A stretch of DNA of 64,000 nucleotides from Zygaena filipendulae. Taxonomy: Eukaryota > Arthropoda > Insecta > Lepidoptera > Zygaenidae. The stretch lies in contig OU015651.1 of the NCBI GenBank assembly GCA_907165275.2, forward strand, positions 3,866,501 to 3,930,500. The letters run 5' to 3'. A model generated the notes under the pieces. It saw nothing but the letters and a program-made list of their open reading frames with translations. It was not told the DNA's origin and ran no database searches. The first letter of the stretch is position 1; each line of letters opens with the position of its first letter. Positions 62,901 to 64,000 of this stretch are shown one piece after another. The translations under genes and the position numbers were made by a program.

Positions 62901-64000
62901 TAATTTTGCAGCAGTCTGTAGCTACTTGTACTGTTTGGGTTCTATCAGATAAGAAAGATTTTAGTAGCCTATGACAGTTATTTTGAATACCATATAATGA
63001 TAATTTGTCCAGTAATAATTCTCCTTGTATAACATCAAATGCCTTAGTGAGATCACAAAATATTCCTGCAACCTTATATTTATCGTCATGTCATTTAAAA
63101 CATTAAGGATTTTGTGTCCTACAACTTTACTAGGTTTAGTTTGTTGTTCTTTAACTTTAATTATTTTCAACTGTCGTTCTGTATGTGTTGTGTGTCTCGT
63201 TTTGCGTACATAAATGTTTCTTTCTTTCTATTACAGTCATAGCTTTGTATTGTGATATTTTTATAAGTATTTATAAATATATTTTCACAAATGCTACGTT
63301 AAACAGCACATAAACACCACTAACCAACAATATCGGCACACACTAGTCGGCACAGCGCGACCAGCTGCACGTCGTCGGCGGCGCGCACGGCCCGCGTCAG
63401 CGCGGCGAGCGTGCCGTGCGCGTGCTCGGCGAGCAGCGCAGCGTACTGCGCGAGCAGCGCACGCACGCCGCTGCGCGTGCTGCGCCCGCCGCGCGACCAC
63501 ATCGCCTCGCTGAACAATAACCTGCCGTCACGGTAACATTACTCAGTATCAGTGCACGCTTACACATAACAATAGGTATAATATAAGGCTAGGTGACCGA
63601 AATTTCGTTTTTAGTCCGTCGTGTAGACGAACAAAAAATATTGGACAAATAGGTATGTTTTCTTTTTTACGTAACCAAAAAAAACAACGGCAATACATCG
63701 GGTAGAAATGTCATGTGACGTCACGAATTGGTACGGTTTATATGGGGACTCTGACTCTGTCTTGTTAGTCCGTCTGTGCAGTCAGGAGCAGAAACGTGTA
63801 ACCATTTTTGGACAGTCCTTGAACCTTAATTGCAATAGTAATAAAGTTCAACAATTGAGGGGTGTTGACATTATTTTGATGATGACTATAAGTCAGCAGG
63901 GCTTCAAACGAAAATGAGCACTGATATATTATGCTAGTCAAAAAAGAGAGCATATTATGAGTATCATACTATATTAAAAGTGGTTATCTTACCTTTGAAA
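8822..64000 (-). CDS. HERC2: HERC2 giant E3 ubiquitin-protein ligase, C-terminal ~80% (5' end outside window)
   Basis: HERC2 is a very large HECT-family ubiquitin ligase working in DNA repair signalling and protein turnover (family knowledge). I assembled 69 minus-strand coding exons bounded by GT/AG sites, all phase-compatible, about 11.5 kb of coding sequence or 3,830 codons; human HERC2 has about 4,830 residues, so the first fifth (including RLD1) lies to the right. Domain order seen: cytochrome-b5-like, MIB/HERC2, UBA-like, CPH, DOC/APC10, RLD2, RLD3, HECT. This order is diagnostic for HERC2 rather than HERC1. The rightmost exon, 63993-64000, is cut by the window edge and has donor GTAAGA. 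Exons are strongly GC-rich against AT-rich introns. No stop or frameshift was found in the assembled frame. The following HERC2 entries list the exons block by block. Confidence 0.95.
12208..12502 (+). mobile_element. hAT-like MITE, copy C
   Basis: Flanked by AACATAAC (12200-12207) and AACATAAA (12503-12510), an 8-bp duplication with one mismatch. It has the same ends and core as the other copies. It starts 26 bp from HERC2 exon 12009-12181. Confidence 0.78.
15560..15600. repeat. Short GGGTA-type tandem repeat
   Basis: GGTAGGGTAGGGTAGGGTAG next to RLD3 exon 15637-15786. It differs from the insect telomere unit TTAGG. Confidence 0.7.
15637..21425 (-). CDS. HERC2: HERC2 RLD3: third RCC1-like propeller
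   Basis: Exons: 21205-21425, 20795-20889, 20472-20578, 19796-19973, 19353-19476, 18725-18854, 17522-17628, 16908-17035, 15637-15786. Blades are marked by [87 protein letters not shown] and [15 protein letters not shown]. The final strand is [17 protein letters not shown]3 lies directly before HECT, as in all HERC2 proteins. The last exon carries a poly-Pro insertion ([10 protein letters not shown]) after the closing strand. The introns are full of short repeat fragments, including a 632-bp inverted-repeat element at 17764-18399 and a hAT-like MITE at 15821-16132. Confidence 0.95.
15821..16132 (+). mobile_element. hAT-like MITE, copy B
   Basis: Flanked by perfect 8-bp duplications ATCACCAC (15813-15820 and 16133-16140), with terminal inverted repeats CACAGAGCAAATA / ..TTTTCTGTTCTGTG. 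The 8-bp duplication points to a hAT-type origin. It starts 34 bp from HERC2 exon 15637-15786. Confidence 0.8.
17764..18399. mobile_element. 636-bp element with 21-bp perfect inverted ends
   Basis: ATAATAGGGTACTTGCATGAA (17764-17784) is inverted at 18379-18399. The interior holds paired TGACGTCA-type blocks and no recognisable protein. It fills most of HERC2 intron 17629-18724. Its right end recurs alone at 1804-1900. Confidence 0.75.
21902..27445 (-). CDS. HERC2: HERC2 linker exons between RLD2 and RLD3
   Basis: Exons: 27306-27445, 26660-26956, 26187-26306, 25617-25752, 25023-25175, 24000-24167, 23621-23718, 23194-23350, 22614-22813, 21902-22191. Landmarks include [53 protein letters not shown] and a long helical stretch ending [16 protein letters not shown]. 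The block around 23621-24167 (strand-rich, [18 protein letters not shown]) resembles the beta-sandwich insert of HERC-family linkers. Exon 26660-26956 has an alternative donor at 26735 (GTACGG) that would shorten it by 25 codons in phase. The introns hold two palindromic MITEs (24358-24834) and one Harbinger-type MITE (27593-27824). Confidence 0.8.
24177..24198. repeat. (CA)n microsatellite near a splice acceptor
   Basis: A CA-repeat ten bases from HERC2 exon 24000-24167; similar short runs flank other exons at 31030-31050 and 45572-45590. Confidence 0.8.
24358..24499. mobile_element. Short Harbinger-type MITE, 142 bp
   Basis: Perfect 19-bp inverted ends GCTACTGCTCCACCTGCGT (24359-24377 and 24480-24498), flanked by TAA at 24355-24357 and 24500-24502. 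The interior is rich in GTTAAC repeats. Confidence 0.75.
24504..24834. mobile_element. Foldback MITE with 16-bp perfect inverted ends
   Basis: AATAGGCTAGTTTCCT at 24504-24519 is inverted at 24819-24834; sub-terminal TTTAGTCCGT blocks are also inverted. The interior has the paired TGACGTCA and AAATACGTGTCCAATATT motifs. Related copies occur near 41270-41575 and 63595-63745. Confidence 0.7.
27593..27824. mobile_element. PIF/Harbinger-type MITE, copy 1 (TAA duplication)
   Basis: Terminal inverted repeats of about 75 bp (CCGCCGCACTCAGAG.. and ..CTGAGTGCGGCCG), nearly palindromic over the whole 232 bp, flanked by TAA at 27590-27592 and 27825-27827. A second copy is at 39531-39767. Confidence 0.85.
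28168..32838 (-). CDS. HERC2: HERC2 RLD2: second RCC1-like seven-bladed propeller
   Basis: Exons 32737-32838 (linker), 32503-32658, 31065-31226, 30170-30400, 29708-29831, 29206-29324, 28718-28873, 28168-28405. The seven blades start [90 protein letters not shown] and [15 protein letters not shown]. Each carries the RCC1 pattern of WG..., LGHG and a following VACG/HSA-type strand. RLD folds are protein-interaction platforms. For exon 29708-29831 the donor TTAG|GTAACC was chosen over TTTG|GTAAAT because it keeps GKLGRGG in frame. The 312-bp intron 28406-28717 is almost entirely a MITE copy. The introns 28874-29205, 29325-29707 and 29832-30169 hold little beyond one dispersed repeat copy. Confidence 0.95.
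28417..28696 (+). mobile_element. hAT-like MITE, copy A (occupies HERC2 intron 28406-28717)
   Basis: Ends CACAGAGATAA.. and ..TCTGTTCCGTG form imperfect terminal inverted repeats shared with copies at 12208, 15821 and 38670. The shared core includes GAGGACATGTAGGCGG, CCCAAGTATATTT and CACCCGGCGACACT. It fills 280 of 312 intron bases. The expected 8-bp duplication is not recognisable here. Confidence 0.75.
30540..30625 (+). repeat. SINE 3' fragment
   Basis: GCTTATAGCTTAGTGTGGGA..AGTAGATCTGTGTGTTGTGA matches the 3' part of the repeat at 34762-35010. Confidence 0.55.
31532..31589. repeat. Near-palindromic hairpin abutting the 31589 element
   Basis: GATTTACTATAAAAAAATCC..TAG and CTATTTAGG..TATAGTAAATC are inverted with few mismatches around a short loop. 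Its right end overlaps the duplication of the neighbouring element, suggesting nested or end-to-end insertion. Confidence 0.6.
31589..32158. mobile_element. 570-bp inverted-repeat element with 8-bp duplication (hAT- or P-like)
   Basis: Perfect 30-bp inverted ends CATCGACCACACAGCCCATA.. (31589-31618 and 32129-32158), flanked by TAGTAAAT (31581-31588) and TAATAAAT (32159-32166), 7 of 8 matching. No coding frame remains. It lies in HERC2 intron 31227-32502. Confidence 0.75.
32203..32425 (+). repeat. Dispersed repeat ending in GGAAGTCGGTTAAAAAT, copy 2
   Basis: Same family as 6405-6650, inside HERC2 intron 31227-32502, about 80 bp from exon 32503-32658. Confidence 0.75.
32921..34729 (-). CDS. 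HERC2: HERC2 DOC/APC10 domain
   Basis: Exons 34575-34729, 33674-33910, 32921-33040. Landmarks are [19 protein letters not shown] spliced to [10 protein letters not shown], then [19 protein letters not shown] and [10 protein letters not shown]. This is the DOC/APC10 beta-sandwich, the HERC2 counterpart of the anaphase-promoting-complex subunit fold. The central part (33674-33910) is Ala-rich and more diverged than the edges. The first exon has a somewhat weak donor, GTTAGC, supported by the reading frame. The intron 33041-33673 contains a 26-bp perfect palindrome at 33295-33320 and otherwise AT-rich sequence; the intron 33911-34574 shows no repeat I recognise. Confidence 0.85.
33295..33320. 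repeat. 26-bp perfect palindrome
   Basis: GTGGGTGATGGCA followed by its exact reverse complement, with CATTG/CAATG further out, inside HERC2 intron 33041-33673. Confidence 0.85.
34762..35010 (+). repeat. tRNA-derived SINE-like repeat
   Basis: GGGTTCGATTCCC at 34795-34807 is a good RNA polymerase III box B; a convincing box A is not seen. The 3' part (CTTATAGCTTAATGTGGGATTAAGTAGAT..) recurs at 30551-30620 and, more diverged, at 44057-44125. It occupies the intron where a ZZ exon would be expected. Confidence 0.6.
35081..36755 (-). CDS. HERC2: HERC2 CPH-type domain and following beta module
   Basis: Exons 36523-36755, 36133-36201, 35692-35863, 35081-35176. Sequence landmarks in order are [69 protein letters not shown] and QVSEMELV. 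This is the CPH-like region (shared with CUL7 and PARC, where it binds p53) followed by a second small beta module characteristic of HERC2. In vertebrate HERC2 a ZZ zinc finger follows directly after the EMELV motif. Here the exon ends VTDQ and splices to the DOC exon, with no Cys-rich ZZ exon visible in the 351-bp intron 34730-35080. Confidence 0.85.
36987..37738 (+). mobile_element. Harbinger-type deletion derivative with transposase remnant
   Basis: Terminal inverted repeats GGGCCGATTTTTCAATCGTC.. (about 28 bp) flanked by TTA at 36984-36986 and 37739-37741. Inside, a short frame from 37214 reads [20 protein letters not shown], closes after 32 codons and is followed by a RFRLKR-like piece. 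This suggests the N-terminus of a former HARBI1-like transposase. Sub-terminal copies of the TTTTTCAATCGTCAGATA motif are present. Confidence 0.75.
38055..38345 (-). CDS. HERC2: HERC2 exons with UBA-like motif
   Basis: Exons 38244-38345 and 38055-38156, both 102 nt and in phase. The first encodes an acidic linker beginning [17 protein letters not shown]. The second contains [20 protein letters not shown], a UBA-type signature (hydrophobic-MGF loop followed by an Ala-rich helix). A UBA-like helix in front of the CPH domain fits the known HERC2 layout, so the likely role is ubiquitin or protein binding. Both exons are clean GT/AG. The short intron 38157-38243 shows no repeat. Confidence 0.75.
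38670..39060 (+). mobile_element. hAT-like MITE, copy D
   Basis: Starts CACAGAGAAAATAAATCAAC and ends ..CTCTTATGTG, 11 bp before HERC2 exon 39072-39239. It is more diverged and carries an extra insertion of about 90 bp (38770-38865). The flanking 8 bp match only in part. Confidence 0.7.
39072..45571 (-). CDS. HERC2: HERC2 linker exons after the MIB/HERC2 domain
   Basis: Exons: 45320-45571, 44923-45041, 43571-43772, 42764-42897, 42267-42363, 41652-41803, 40741-40882, 40107-40232, 39072-39239. Recognisable runs include [30 protein letters not shown] and the helical [18 protein letters not shown]. Low-complexity expansions are obvious: an Ala-Gly repeat in 45320-45571 and a HHHHYHHH tract in 43571-43772. 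Exon 42267-42363 is the least certain: the flanking phases force one frame, but a second frame is also fully open. For 42764-42897 I used the inner acceptor GCGCAG because it restores phase. Introns hold a Harbinger-type element (44363-44865), an AC microsatellite at 43773-43800, a foldback repeat (about 41270-41575) and other dispersed repeats. Confidence 0.75.
39531..39767. mobile_element. PIF/Harbinger-type MITE, copy 2 (TTA duplication)
   Basis: Same family as 27593-27824, flanked by TTA at 39528-39530 and 39768-39770. Two copies with TAA and TTA duplications fit the TWA target preference of PIF/Harbinger elements. Confidence 0.85.
41270..41575. repeat. Diverged copy of the 24504-24834 foldback family
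   Basis: Shares TTTTAGTCCGTCTTGTAGATTATT, AATATTGGACACGTATTTTT, GTGACGTCA and, inverted at the other end, CTAACTGACGGACAAATTTTGATT. Ends are approximate. Confidence 0.6.
42530..42705 (+). repeat. Dispersed repeat, second good member of the CCGCGG..AGCTAGTA family
   Basis: AAAAGTGAGTTTATTTGTTACGCTTTCACGCC.. through GGTACTTTGTCTCCTGG to GGATGAAATCGCGGAAAACAGCTA, in HERC2 intron 42364-42763. Confidence 0.6.
43773..43800. repeat. (AC)n microsatellite at a splice acceptor
   Basis: An (AC)13-like run directly upstream (transcript sense) of the acceptor of HERC2 exon 43571-43772. On the transcript it is (GT)n running into the CAG. Confidence 0.85.
44363..44865 (+). mobile_element. Harbinger-type MITE with 34-codon transposase-like remnant
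   Basis: Inverted ends TGCTACGTTCACACGCG / TGGTAGGTTCACACGCG, flanked by TAA at 44360-44362 and 44866-44868. An internal ATG at 44491 opens a 34-codon frame ([20 protein letters not shown].. to a KKKQ stretch), which looks like the start of a Harbinger-type protein. The GC-rich ends contrast with the AT-rich intron. Confidence 0.75.
46349..47266 (+). CDS. LINE ORF1 protein with coiled coil and FP25K-like C-terminal domain, 305 aa
   Basis: Chosen start ATG 46349 ([10 protein letters not shown]); the same frame is open from upstream, but only through non-ATG codons. Residues about 70-145 are helical and charged with heptad-like spacing (coiled coil). The C-terminal half shows [27 protein letters not shown], then [20 protein letters not shown] and [20 protein letters not shown]. 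This last part is the domain also found in baculovirus FP25K proteins and widespread in ORF1 of lepidopteran CR1-like elements (family knowledge). The probable role is an RNA-binding nucleic-acid chaperone for retrotransposition. It is a transposon gene, not a viral integration, because ORF2 follows directly. Confidence 0.85.
   Translation: MTNEPKVNEFDPNMSICVSEDANTSRDTTPPDYVNTRRRGASGGENIVCNPSDQSLNAFKEEMRRLITYFTASQREELKSMNDSLGEIKQTNYDIQSSIQMLTEQNAAIDKRISTLEDDTKDNRDYIILLENKLENYEISSRKSNFEIKNLPQLENESKEALIECTVHLTKTIGCELHNTDIKDIYRIRNRKSQVQNGPLIVELISTLKKVEILHKVKQFNIKNKSKLQAKHFGLKKQEDTPVYLSEHLTARAARLYFLARDLQRSKGYKYCWTSYGKVYVRQTDQSPIITINNEPQVHQLMLKE
47267..47775 (+). other. Spacer between LINE ORF1 and ORF2
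   Basis: A pyrimidine-rich, (CA)n-containing 510-bp stretch. One frame stays open for most of it but starts only at TTG and encodes low-complexity His/Thr/Leu sequence, so I do not call it a gene. The ORF1 stop overlaps an ATG (GAATGACT at 47261-47268), but that frame closes after about 21 codons. ORF2 is in yet another frame. Confidence 0.6.
47776..50775 (+). CDS. LINE ORF2: endonuclease plus reverse transcriptase
   Basis: Open from just after a stop at 47773 to the TAG at 50773-50775, about 999 codons. The frame has no ATG before the endonuclease core; the first available near-cognate start is TTG 47875. Apurinic-type endonuclease motifs run in order: [29 protein letters not shown] and TTDHATTF. 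The reverse transcriptase follows with [74 protein letters not shown] and the catalytic YADD. The C-terminal part has the usual thumb region with [12 protein letters not shown]. All key residues look intact, so the element could be active if ORF2 can be translated by reinitiation or another mechanism. Confidence 0.9.
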   Translation, partial: RIDTLNTVQDIDQIEIAKSYLCDDVSQLEKQIQLCKNDLAIINQNIRSIYCNFDDFITNLSKFKYQIDVIVLTECMLNPNKPIPVLPDYESYATTYHLNQNDGVVMYVKKSIKHKIKEIKLTHASCLQLEILNCTVMGIYRSPSNINADLFIDSLSEHIETLAAIKNDIVITGDININIIENPLVSYYEGKNKVNYLNMLAFHGILAGHTLPTRALSCLDHFMVKINTKRRLAKIAVLNTSTTDHATTFLSLSKVKYQRSICKTRQVTNFDHALEQMKNNNFEHLLFCKDPEFVFNYLINGLIKAIKDNTVCKTIPSKCRIIKPWITPGLLRCIRHRNKLQYNLRKDPTNKVNKLIYNRYRNFCNKLIKKVKRKFDADLITNSMHNNKLLWKNVKQITYTSKNNNINTELVNLAQTEKASAELINRHFSNIGKDLASKIQLTNQAVDKSHFALPSLPNSFVLLPTDIEEVCTTLMNLKSDSAPGWDNIPTQFLKQAKDTIVPIITHAMNLCFEFGVFPQPLKQSVITPVYKGGDRDGIVNYRPISVLPAFSKILEKLINKRLLDFLEKYAILSNNQFGFRQGRSTEDAVTALSNFVVDNLDKQNKCITVFLDLKNAFDTVSFPILLHKLEAIGIRGTPLALFKDYLFNRRQKVKLINHTSEYEEVMFGVPQGSILGPTLFLIYINDLCNLQLKNAQIFTYADDTAVVFTGDTWDTVIRESERGLRSICQWLSLNVLTLNTNKTNFMCFSIRNDTQPGPNCKLQIHACDGDSLADTCNCPFIQKVEQTKYLGVLLDFRLSWHPHLDYMMQRVRKLTWVFKTLRHVVPAMSHSEIDPKMPHNDLLRTIYISLVQSVLAYCISVWGGATKVKFLELERSQRSLLKTMYFKKRRFPTDSLYKIANVPSLRKLYITNAVIRKHKSIPYDPGIISKRRKDIVANVPLVKTTFADRQFTKRAAKLYNTINKELHIYSKPSYECKKLLIKWLEPKSAEQIEELVSSW
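51923..54581 (-). CDS. HERC2: HERC2 MIB/HERC2 domain, split over two exons
   Basis: Exons 54442-54581 and 51923-52106. The first ends with [15 protein letters not shown] and the second continues [19 protein letters not shown] then [18 protein letters not shown], the hallmark MIB/HERC2 beta-barrel also found in Mind bomb proteins. The domain is cut in the middle by a 2.3-kb intron (52107-54441) that contains a 5'-truncated R1-clade retrotransposon in the same orientation as HERC2. Splice sites are canonical: donor GTATTT after 54442 and acceptor CCTTAG before 52106. The second exon ends in a Pro/Ser-rich stretch leading into the next linker. Its downstream intron (45572-51922) carries the full-length CR1-like LINE. 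Confidence 0.9.
52325..54296 (-). mobile_element. 5'-truncated R1-clade non-LTR retrotransposon with 12-bp target-site duplication
   Basis: TAAAGAGTGTCA occurs at 52313-52324 and again at 54297-54308, directly flanking the element. The 5' end is truncated inside the reverse transcriptase ORF and the 3' untranslated region is about 190 bp without a poly(A) tail. GC-rich composition differs from the AT-rich intron. It sits in the intron that splits the HERC2 MIB/HERC2 domain, in the same orientation as HERC2. The GC-rich 52140-52312 next to it does not look like typical intron either and may be older repeat material. Confidence 0.85.
52516..54285 (-). CDS. R1-clade reverse transcriptase, N-terminally truncated, 589 aa
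   Basis: The uninterrupted frame continues to the truncation point and starts within the RT domain. Motifs run: [85 protein letters not shown] and catalytic [12 protein letters not shown] Cys/His finger follows at the C-terminus ([19 protein letters not shown]). Endonuclease and ORF1 are missing, so the copy cannot move on its own. The sequence style ([18 protein letters not shown], lack of RNase H) matches the R1 clade of arthropods. No stop or frameshift in the retained part implies a fairly young insertion. Confidence 0.9.
   Translation of the reverse strand: MPSGRDADPISGDRLWWHIRQMPNKAPGLDGITARILRQAWPACASELTYALGACVREGVFPNVWKKGRLVVIPKCNGKPLSDPKAYRPITLLPVIGKLLERVILDCVPSIATRISEHQHGFVRGRSTVTALQAVLDVPQHTTMPYVQAIMLDISGAFDNAWWPMILVKIKQSGCPPNVYKMLLDYFTNRQVGMFVGHRATWKKSTMGCPQGSVLGPALWNVLMDDLLRLPLPDGSRLVAYADDVTVLIEARSRADIERKADEILRAVADWGARNRLGFSSAKSQAMTIKGRFQRPPTIRLEGASVRAVSEARLLGVVIDNTRSYAPHARYMGERAANCFGKMSRVSASSWGVKFKALSFVYRGTYVATITYAALVWFRRAALHVVRSPLLRTQRPSLILLTKAYGSVSTAALPVLAGVLPADLEVTRAGRQEEARVGLFGAEWRRRKRAILDGVVEEWQARWAEVDKGRDLFRFFPDVSVRLRSTFVEPDYVVSQLLTGHGMFRGRLRDLALSETGLCYCGVTDEYRDHVLWDCQLYTRERRALLAQVVRAGPVYFADLVSTEGNFAALKVFARRWHKKRKALEDQQL
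54650..59899 (-). CDS. HERC2: HERC2 linker exons between cytochrome-b5-like and MIB/HERC2 domains
   Basis: Exons: 59729-59899, 58365-58589, 57826-57988, 57241-57359, 56613-56782, 55666-56249, 55343-55467, 54888-55255, 54650-54816. They encode mainly helical sequence, for example [19 protein letters not shown]. The 584-nt exon 55666-56249 is highly charged and probably disordered, with Lys-rich then acidic runs ending in [16 protein letters not shown]. Exon 58365-58589 is rich in Ala, Pro and Arg. For exon 56613-56782 two donors compete: GTGGTC at 56612 keeps the reading frame into the next exon, whereas GTTAAC at 56605 would put a stop there, so I chose the first. The intron 58590-59728 carries a truncated LINE, and 56783-57240 a perfect 29-bp inverted repeat. 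Confidence 0.8.
56985..57044. repeat. Perfect 29-bp inverted repeat with 2-nt centre
   Basis: ATAGCCCACAGAAGCATGCT.. (56985-57013) is exactly inverted at 57016-57044 around AA, in HERC2 intron 56783-57240. It could extrude as a cruciform. Confidence 0.9.
58693..59443 (+). mobile_element. 5'-truncated CR1/Jockey-type LINE 3' end
   Basis: An open frame to the stop after 59189 encodes the C-terminal end of a reverse transcriptase ([20 protein letters not shown], then [18 protein letters not shown]). It is followed by a 3' UTR and a tail of short direct repeats, ATACTTGA units, at about 59406-59443. It is antisense in the HERC2 intron 58590-59728. The coding remnant is related to, but not the same family as, the fragment at 61767-63100 (shared MLWGNS block, clearly diverged). 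Confidence 0.8.
60436..64000 (-). CDS. HERC2: HERC2 exons 1-4 of the window: helical region and cytochrome-b5-like domain
   Basis: Exons: 63993-64000 (partial), 63325-63521, 61380-61596, 60436-60673. The first three encode helical sequence, for example [12 protein letters not shown]. The last reads [20 protein letters not shown] then YDVSKF, which is the cytochrome-b5-like fold of HERC2 (known family domain). The canonical haem-ligand HPGG motif is absent, so this is probably a non-haem interaction module. Donor GTGAGT at 60430-60435 and acceptor CAACAG before 60673 define the exon. The intron 61597-63324 holds a truncated LINE fragment. The intron 60674-61379 holds a (GGAT)n tract with a dispersed repeat. 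The intron 63522-63992 holds a foldback-type repeat. Confidence 0.85.
60705..60935 (+). repeat. Dispersed repeat ending in GAAACCGCGGGGCACAACTAGTA
   Basis: Begins CCTACTAATATTATGAATGCGAAAG, has a (GGAT)n tract at 60743-60772 and TCTTTCACGC..AAACTACTGGATGG, and ends in the CCGCGG..CTAGTA block. It is the best-preserved member of a family with fragments at about 3715-4003, 12530-12700, 15000-15172, 16500-16652, 19595-19745, 20030-20180, 29540-29665 and 42530-42705. Confidence 0.7.
61767..63100 (-). mobile_element. 5'-truncated CR1/Jockey-type LINE with frameshift
   Basis: On the minus strand the frame from about 63088 to 61969 reads [32 protein letters not shown], catalytic FADDTTIVV, then the thumb region and [20 protein letters not shown]. 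Immediately upstream a related-looking stretch ([12 protein letters not shown]) is in another frame, implying a small indel near 63088. The 3' tail is a (TAAAC)n run at 61767-61790. It lies in HERC2 intron 61597-63324 on the same strand as HERC2. YADD is replaced by FADD, a known natural variant in such RTs. It is a dead copy. Confidence 0.8.
63595..63745. repeat. Partial copy of the 24504-24834 foldback family
   Basis: Shares TTTTTAGTCCGTCGTGTAGA, AAAAATATTGGACAAATA and CATGTGACGTCACG with the other copies; only one half is recognisable. Confidence 0.5.

Noticed and set aside
1..64000. CRISPR array, bacterial operon or phage system
   Set aside because: Spliced genes, LINEs and MITEs show this is animal nuclear DNA; no regularly spaced repeats are present.

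Overview
The window is nuclear DNA from an insect, most probably a moth or butterfly (Lepidoptera). It shows short GC-rich coding exons in AT-rich introns packed with small inverted-repeat transposons, a CR1-like LINE whose first ORF carries an FP25K-type domain, an R1-clade LINE, and the dispersed lepidopteran repeats that end in 'CCGCGG..AGCTAGTA' or 'GAAGTCGGTTAAA'. No bacterial-type operons, CRISPR arrays or tRNA/rRNA genes are seen.

Layout. Positions 1-8.1 kb are mostly intergenic. They hold a 79-codon ORF for a small cysteine-rich secreted or membrane-anchored peptide (1051-1290, minus) and a compact two-coding-exon gene for the mitochondrial ATP synthase subunit DAPIT/USMG5 (3459-4233, plus). 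Several MITEs and hairpins fill the rest. From about 8.15 kb to the right edge one giant gene runs on the minus strand: HERC2, the E3 ubiquitin ligase. I place 69 coding exons, phase-compatible throughout, giving about 3,830 codons. In transcript order (right to left) they encode a cytochrome-b5-like domain, a long helical and acidic linker, the MIB/HERC2 domain, a second linker, a UBA-like helix bundle, a CPH-type domain with an adjoining beta module, the DOC/APC10 domain, the RLD2 propeller, a linker, the RLD3 propeller and the C-terminal HECT domain with its catalytic Cys. The N-terminus, including RLD1, lies beyond the right edge. The ZZ zinc finger expected between CPH and DOC is not found.

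Mobile DNA makes up much of the introns. A nearly complete 5.8-kb CR1-like retrotransposon sits antisense at 45.7-51.5 kb. A 5'-truncated R1-clade element with a 12-bp target duplication sits at 52.3-54.3 kb, in the intron that splits the MIB/HERC2 domain. Two truncated CR1/Jockey-type fragments lie at 58.7-59.4 and 61.8-63.1 kb. DNA-transposon derivatives include PIF/Harbinger-type elements with TWA duplications, a four-copy hAT-like MITE family with 8-bp duplications, a TTAA-flanked element, and foldback elements. One hAT-like copy makes up about 90% of a 312-bp HERC2 intron.

I found no defence system or other new multi-gene system. The points worth following up are the HERC2 domain architecture, the exon-hugging hAT-like MITE family, the AUG-less ORF2 of the intact LINE, and the small cysteine-rich ORF. 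Exon limits are read from splice signals and phase continuity and may be off by a few bases where two sites compete.
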